A stretch of DNA of 9,351 nucleotides. Source: Marinosulfonomonas sp. GTDB taxonomy: Bacteria; Pseudomonadota; Alphaproteobacteria; Rhodobacterales; Rhodobacteraceae. This document shows positions 6,086-9,351 of the stretch, piece after piece (the first letter of the stretch is position 1; each line of letters starts with the position of its first letter). Position numbers and translations under genes: made by a program. The stretch covers positions 1 to 9,351 of the forward strand of contig WGBJ01000243.1 of NCBI GenBank assembly GCA_015494385.1, given 5' to 3'. The notes below the pieces were generated by a model. The model had not been told where the DNA came from and ran no database searches. It worked only from the letters and a program-made list of their open reading frames with translations.

Positions 6086-6670
6086 TCACCCGACAGTGGT
6101 TTTCCCCCGCCGGTCCCCGCGCAGATTGGCATAGAGCACATGATTGCGCCAGCGCCCGTCGATCTGAAGATAGCTCTGCGCCACCCCTTCATATTTGAAC
6201 CCCGCCTTTTCCAGCACCCCGCGTGACGGGGTGTTTTCCGGCAGGCAGGCGGCCTCGATCCGGCTCAGGTCCAGCGTGGTAAAGGCGTAATGCACCAGCG
6301 CCGCGATCGCCTCGCTCATATACCCCATGCGCGCATAGGGCTGGCCGATCCAGTACCCCAGCGTGCCCGCCTGCGCCGGTCCGCGCCGGATGTTGTCCAG
6401 CGTGATTGCCCCCAGCAACACGCCATCCTCACGCCGTTCCAGAAACACCGGCACCGCTGACCCCGCATTGATCGAACGCTGCGACCAGTAAACGCGATTG
6501 GAGAACCCTTTGCGGGTCAGATGATCCTTGCTCCAGGTCGGTTCCCACGGGGTCAGAAACTCGGCACTGTGGCGCCGCAGGGCGGTCCAGGCGCGAAAAT
6601 CGGAATGGTGTGGCGGGCGCAGAGTCATCCGTTCAGATTCGATCCGGATATTGCGGCGCCGTCGAAACAT
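6086..6670 (-). CDS. GNAT-family N-acetyltransferase, RimJ/RimL type
   Basis: The 194-residue product is a cytoplasmic GNAT enzyme that would use acetyl-CoA to acetylate an amino group. The N-terminal part, RIESERMTLRPPHHSDFRAW at 9-28, is typical of the RimJ/RimL branch that acetylates ribosomal-protein N termini. The acetyl-CoA motif A is YWIGQPYARMGYMSEAI at 106-122. Motif B, LSRIEAACLPENTPS at 135-149 with VLEKAGFKYEG at 152-162, is equally clear. The substrate is not certain, since this branch also includes antibiotic and small-molecule acetyltransferases. Its ATG shares one base with the M16 peptidase stop (TGATG), so its translation is probably coupled to that gene. The C-terminal RGDRRGK tail is basic. 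Confidence 0.92.
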   Translation of the reverse strand: MFRRRRNIRIESERMTLRPPHHSDFRAWTALRRHSAEFLTPWEPTWSKDHLTRKGFSNRVYWSQRSINAGSAVPVFLERREDGVLLGAITLDNIRRGPAQAGTLGYWIGQPYARMGYMSEAIAALVHYAFTTLDLSRIEAACLPENTPSRGVLEKAGFKYEGVAQSYLQIDGRWRNHVLYANLRGDRRGKTTVG

Positions 6671-7932
6671 CAGGCCACCAGTCGCGCTTTGATGTCGGCC
6701 AATGTTGGCGCGGCCTGAACCGGCCCATAGAGCGCCAATGCCGCATTGGAATTTTCTGCCATGGCACCGGCAAAATCCCGCACCTTGCGCATGTCCACTG
6801 CGTCGATCATCTCGACCGTTTCGGCCAGCGGCGGCACCCGATCCCAGATCGCCACCAGACGCGCCAGACGTTCAGCGCGCCGCTCGGGGCTTTCCAGCCC
6901 CATCAACAGCCCTGCCTTCATCTGCGCCCGTGCGCGCGCCACTTCGGCGTCCGACATATCATCCGCCGCGCGTTTCATTTCGTCCACCACCAACAGGGCC
7001 AGCTCATGCACCTTGTCGCCGCTGGTGCCCGAATAGATCGTCATCAGGCCGCTGTCCGAAAACGCACCGGCCTGCGCGAAAATCGAATAGCACAAGCCCC
7101 GCTTTTCCCGCGCTTCCTGAAACAGCCGCGAGGACATGCCGCCACCAAAGGTAGATGCGAAAATCTGTGCGGTGTAAATATCGGGGTTACGGTAATCCGG
7201 CCCCTCCAGCGCCAGCGTGAAATGCGCCTGCTCCAGCTCCTTGATCTCGCGGCGCTCGTCACCGATGAAACGGGCCGAATCCGCCACCACGCTGTCGCGG
7301 CGGGGCAGATGGCCGAACAGCCGTTCGGCCTCGCGCACAATCACATCATGGTCCACATCCCCCGCCGCCGACAGGATCATCTGCGCCGGACCATAGCGTT
7401 CCGCGACAAACCCCTTCAGGTCATCGCGCCCGAAACCGCGCACCCGTTCCGCCGGTCCAAGGATCGGGCGGCCAATCGCCTGTTTCGGATAGGCCGCCTC
7501 TTGCAGCCAGTCAAAAACCACATCATCCGGCGTATCCAGCGCCTGTCCGATTTCCTGCAGGATCACCCCGCGCTCGACCTCGATTTCCGCCGGATCGAAC
7601 ACCGGATTAAGCAGAATATCCGAAATCACATCCAGCCCCAGCCCCACATCCGCGCCCAACACGCGCACGTAATAGGCCGTCATTTCGCGGCTGGTATAGG
7701 CGTTGATGAAACCGCCAACGTCCTCGATCGCCTCGGCAATATCCAGCGCGCTGCGGGTTTTTGTGCCCTTGAACGCCATATGCTCCAGAAAATGCGCAAT
7801 GCCGTTTTGCTCGACCCGCTCGTGACGCGCGCCAGCCATCACCCAGATGCCAAGCGACGCCGATTCAAGGCTGGGCATGTTTTCGGTGACGATGCGAAAC
7901 CCGTTTGAAAGGGTGTGGAATTTAACGCTCAA
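6670..7932 (-). CDS. M16-family zinc peptidase (mitochondrial processing peptidase beta-like)
   Basis: The 420-residue protein is an inverzincin metallopeptidase, a family that degrades or processes peptides in a closed chamber. The zinc site is HFLEH at 47-51 with the distal Glu at 127 in VILQEI, matching the HxxEH...E signature. The second half contains SSRLFQEAREKRGLCYS at 267-283, whose Arg and Tyr are the usual C-terminal-domain substrate-site residues. Both M16 domains are present in one chain and the active site looks intact. There is no signal peptide. The start is a TTG at 7932, the T-T-G of TTGA overlapping the thrC TGA by 4 bases. It gives the expected N terminus (short lead, then LSNGFRIVTE), while the next in-frame ATG would delete 18 residues of the first strand. 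GGA lies 7 bases upstream. It sits between thrC and a GNAT gene, an arrangement I recall from related roseobacters. Confidence 0.94.
   Translation of the reverse strand: MSVKFHTLSNGFRIVTENMPSLESASLGIWVMAGARHERVEQNGIAHFLEHMAFKGTKTRSALDIAEAIEDVGGFINAYTSREMTAYYVRVLGADVGLGLDVISDILLNPVFDPAEIEVERGVILQEIGQALDTPDDVVFDWLQEAAYPKQAIGRPILGPAERVRGFGRDDLKGFVAERYGPAQMILSAAGDVDHDVIVREAERLFGHLPRRDSVVADSARFIGDERREIKELEQAHFTLALEGPDYRNPDIYTAQIFASTFGGGMSSRLFQEAREKRGLCYSIFAQAGAFSDSGLMTIYSGTSGDKVHELALLVVDEMKRAADDMSDAEVARARAQMKAGLLMGLESPERRAERLARLVAIWDRVPPLAETVEMIDAVDMRKVRDFAGAMAENSNAALALYGPVQAAPTLADIKARLVA
7929..7932 (-). promoter_or_regulatory. TTGA start/stop overlap coupling thrC to the M16 peptidase
   Basis: The minus strand reads TTGA: TTG (7932-7930) begins the peptidase and TGA (7931-7929) ends thrC. 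This is the TTG version of the common ATGA coupling junction. A terminating ribosome can restart here, which would support a weak start codon and tie peptidase output to ThrC. Confidence 0.65.
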
Positions 7933-9317
7933 GAGGAAATCCGATCCGAAATAAGTTTGGTCAGCGCACCCAGATCATTATCGACCTCTGTAAACCGTTC
8001 TTCGCGTTCAAACAGGTCCCCCATGCGGGCTGGCAATGGCGGGTGGATACCGCAGGCTTCCTCGACCGCAGCGGGGAATTTCGCGGGGTGGGCTGTGGCC
8101 AGTGTGATCATCGGCTCAGGCCCCAGATGTTCCTCGGCCACTTTTACGGCGACAGCGGAATGGGGGCACAGAACCTCGCCGGTGCGGGCCAGCATGTCCT
8201 TGATCTTGGCCATGGTCTCCTGTTCCGACGCGCGCCCAGAAACAAAGGTTTCGCGCAGCATGTCGATGGCGCCTTGGCTGATGGTGAATTCACCGCTGTT
8301 CTTCAACTCGTCCATCACCTGCGCCACGGCGCCGCCATCGCGCCCGTAGGCGTCAAACAGTACCCGTTCGAAATTCGACGAAACCTGAATGTCCATCGAC
8401 GGGCTGATGCTGGGCGTCACGCCCTTGGTGCTATAGGTGCCGGTTTGCAGGGTCCGGTGCAGAATGTCGTTCTGGTTGGTGGCAATCACCAGCCGGTCAA
8501 TCGGCAGCCCCATCTGCCGCGCGATATATCCTGCAAAGATGTCACCGAAATTGCCGGTGGGCACGGTAAAGCTGACCGAACGATGCGGCGCACCCAGTGC
8601 GGTCGCGGCGGAAAAATAGTAAACCACCTGCGCCAGCACACGGCCCCAGTTGATCGAATTCACCCCGGCCAGTTTCACCCGATCACGGAATTCGAAATCG
8701 TTGAACATGTCCTTTAGCCGTGCCTGACAGTCGTCAAAATCACCATGAACGGCCAGCGCGTGCACGTTGGATTCAACCGGTGTGGTCATCTGGCGGCGCT
8801 GCACGTCCGACACGCGGCCATGCGGATACATGATGAACACATCCACCGCATCCAGACCCCGAAACGCCTCGATCGCGGCCGATCCGGTATCGCCCGAGGT
8901 CGCGCCGACAATCGTCACCCGCTCGCCGCGCTTGGCCAAGGCGGACTGAAACAGCTGACCGATCAGCTGCATTGCAAAATCCTTGAAGGCCAATGTCGGG
9001 CCGTGGAACAGTTCCAGCAGGAAATGGTTTGGCCCCAGTTGCACCAGCGGCGCGCGCGCATCATGGCCGAAACCGTCATAGGCCCGCGCGATGATGTCGG
9101 CGAATTCCTGATCCGTGAAACTGCCCTCGACAAAGGGGCGCATCACGCGGAATGCGATTTCCTCGTATGGCAGCCCCGCCAGCGCCGCGATGTCGCCTTT
9201 GGACATCACCGGAACCGTCGCCGGAACATACAATCCGCCGTCACGGGCCAGCCCCGTCAACATGGCCTCTTCAAAGCTGAGTTCGGGGGCTTTTCCACGG
9301 GTCGAGATATATCGCAT
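7929..9317 (-). CDS. thrC: Threonine synthase
   Basis: ThrC converts O-phospho-L-homoserine and water to L-threonine and phosphate with pyridoxal phosphate, the last step of threonine synthesis. The 462-residue length fits the longer proteobacterial/fungal type. The opening RYISTRGKAPELSFEEA is the characteristic N-terminal domain. The PLP lysine is K112 in HGPTLAFKDFA. GATSGDTGSAA at 138-148 forms the cofactor-phosphate loop, and PTGNFGDIFAGYIA at 253-266 is also conserved. The ATG at 9317 has AAAGG about 9 bases upstream. Its stop overlaps the start of the M16 peptidase, making it first in a coupled cluster of at least three genes. Only 34 bases of upstream sequence are present, so its promoter and any threonine control cannot be assessed. 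Confidence 0.97.
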   Translation of the reverse strand: MRYISTRGKAPELSFEEAMLTGLARDGGLYVPATVPVMSKGDIAALAGLPYEEIAFRVMRPFVEGSFTDQEFADIIARAYDGFGHDARAPLVQLGPNHFLLELFHGPTLAFKDFAMQLIGQLFQSALAKRGERVTIVGATSGDTGSAAIEAFRGLDAVDVFIMYPHGRVSDVQRRQMTTPVESNVHALAVHGDFDDCQARLKDMFNDFEFRDRVKLAGVNSINWGRVLAQVVYYFSAATALGAPHRSVSFTVPTGNFGDIFAGYIARQMGLPIDRLVIATNQNDILHRTLQTGTYSTKGVTPSISPSMDIQVSSNFERVLFDAYGRDGGAVAQVMDELKNSGEFTISQGAIDMLRETFVSGRASEQETMAKIKDMLARTGEVLCPHSAVAVKVAEEHLGPEPMITLATAHPAKFPAAVEEACGIHPPLPARMGDLFEREERFTEVDNDLGALTKLISDRISS

Positions 9318-9351
9318 GACTAATCGCCTTTATTCGTTCCTGCGCCTGATA

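Noticed and set aside
6610..7908. Long plus-strand frame of 432 codons opposite the M16 peptidase
   Set aside because: It lies antisense to an intact peptidase with all catalytic motifs. The translation is rich in His, Arg and Gln with no family resemblance, as expected from the complement of a high-GC gene.
8043..9323. Plus-strand frames opposite thrC
   Set aside because: These are complementary-strand artefacts of the thrC codon pattern, with no recognisable domains.
1..9351. CRISPR array, tRNA, rRNA, insertion sequence or phage genes
   Set aside because: I looked for spaced direct repeats, tRNA-like cloverleaf arms and transposase or integrase motifs and found none.

Overview
The window looks like chromosomal DNA from a marine alphaproteobacterium, most likely Rhodobacterales (Roseobacter group). 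The grounds are high G+C in most genes, purine-rich ribosome-binding sites, alphaproteobacterial-type palindromic repeats, and protein sequences that read like roseobacter homologues (TrpA, YchF, Apt, ThrC, M16 peptidase, GNAT). This assignment comes from recognition and was not tested by a database search.

Layout from left to right. Bases 1-222 (minus) hold the N-terminal 74 codons of a gene cut by the window edge. It reads as an ATP:guanido phosphotransferase (arginine kinase-like), which is unusual in bacteria. A 203-base gap with a long imperfect inverted repeat follows, then trpA (minus, tryptophan synthase alpha). trpA diverges from ychF (plus), which has a good sigma70-like promoter. 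apt (plus) follows and ends in a strong intrinsic terminator. Next is a plus-strand gene for a small lipoprotein of unknown function with a possible Cys-His-Asp triad. It converges on an AT-rich minus-strand gene resembling the Imm11/DUF1629 immunity-protein family.

The right half (about 4.6-9.3 kb) is one minus-strand block read from right to left: thrC, an M16 zinc peptidase, a RimJ-type GNAT acetyltransferase, then an FAD-linked oxidase of the GlcD / D-2-hydroxyglutarate dehydrogenase type. thrC and the peptidase overlap by 4 bases (TTGA, with a TTG start). The peptidase and GNAT share one base (TGATG). These three genes therefore look like a translationally coupled operon. The oxidase lies 74 bases further on, behind a palindromic repeat.

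Most of the window is housekeeping: tryptophan and threonine synthesis, purine salvage, a translation-associated ATPase and a processing peptidase. The parts that look accessory or poorly described are the phosphagen-kinase start, the lipoprotein, the orphan immunity-like gene and the intergenic repeats. I saw no tRNA, rRNA, CRISPR array, insertion sequence or phage gene, and no complete new multi-gene system.
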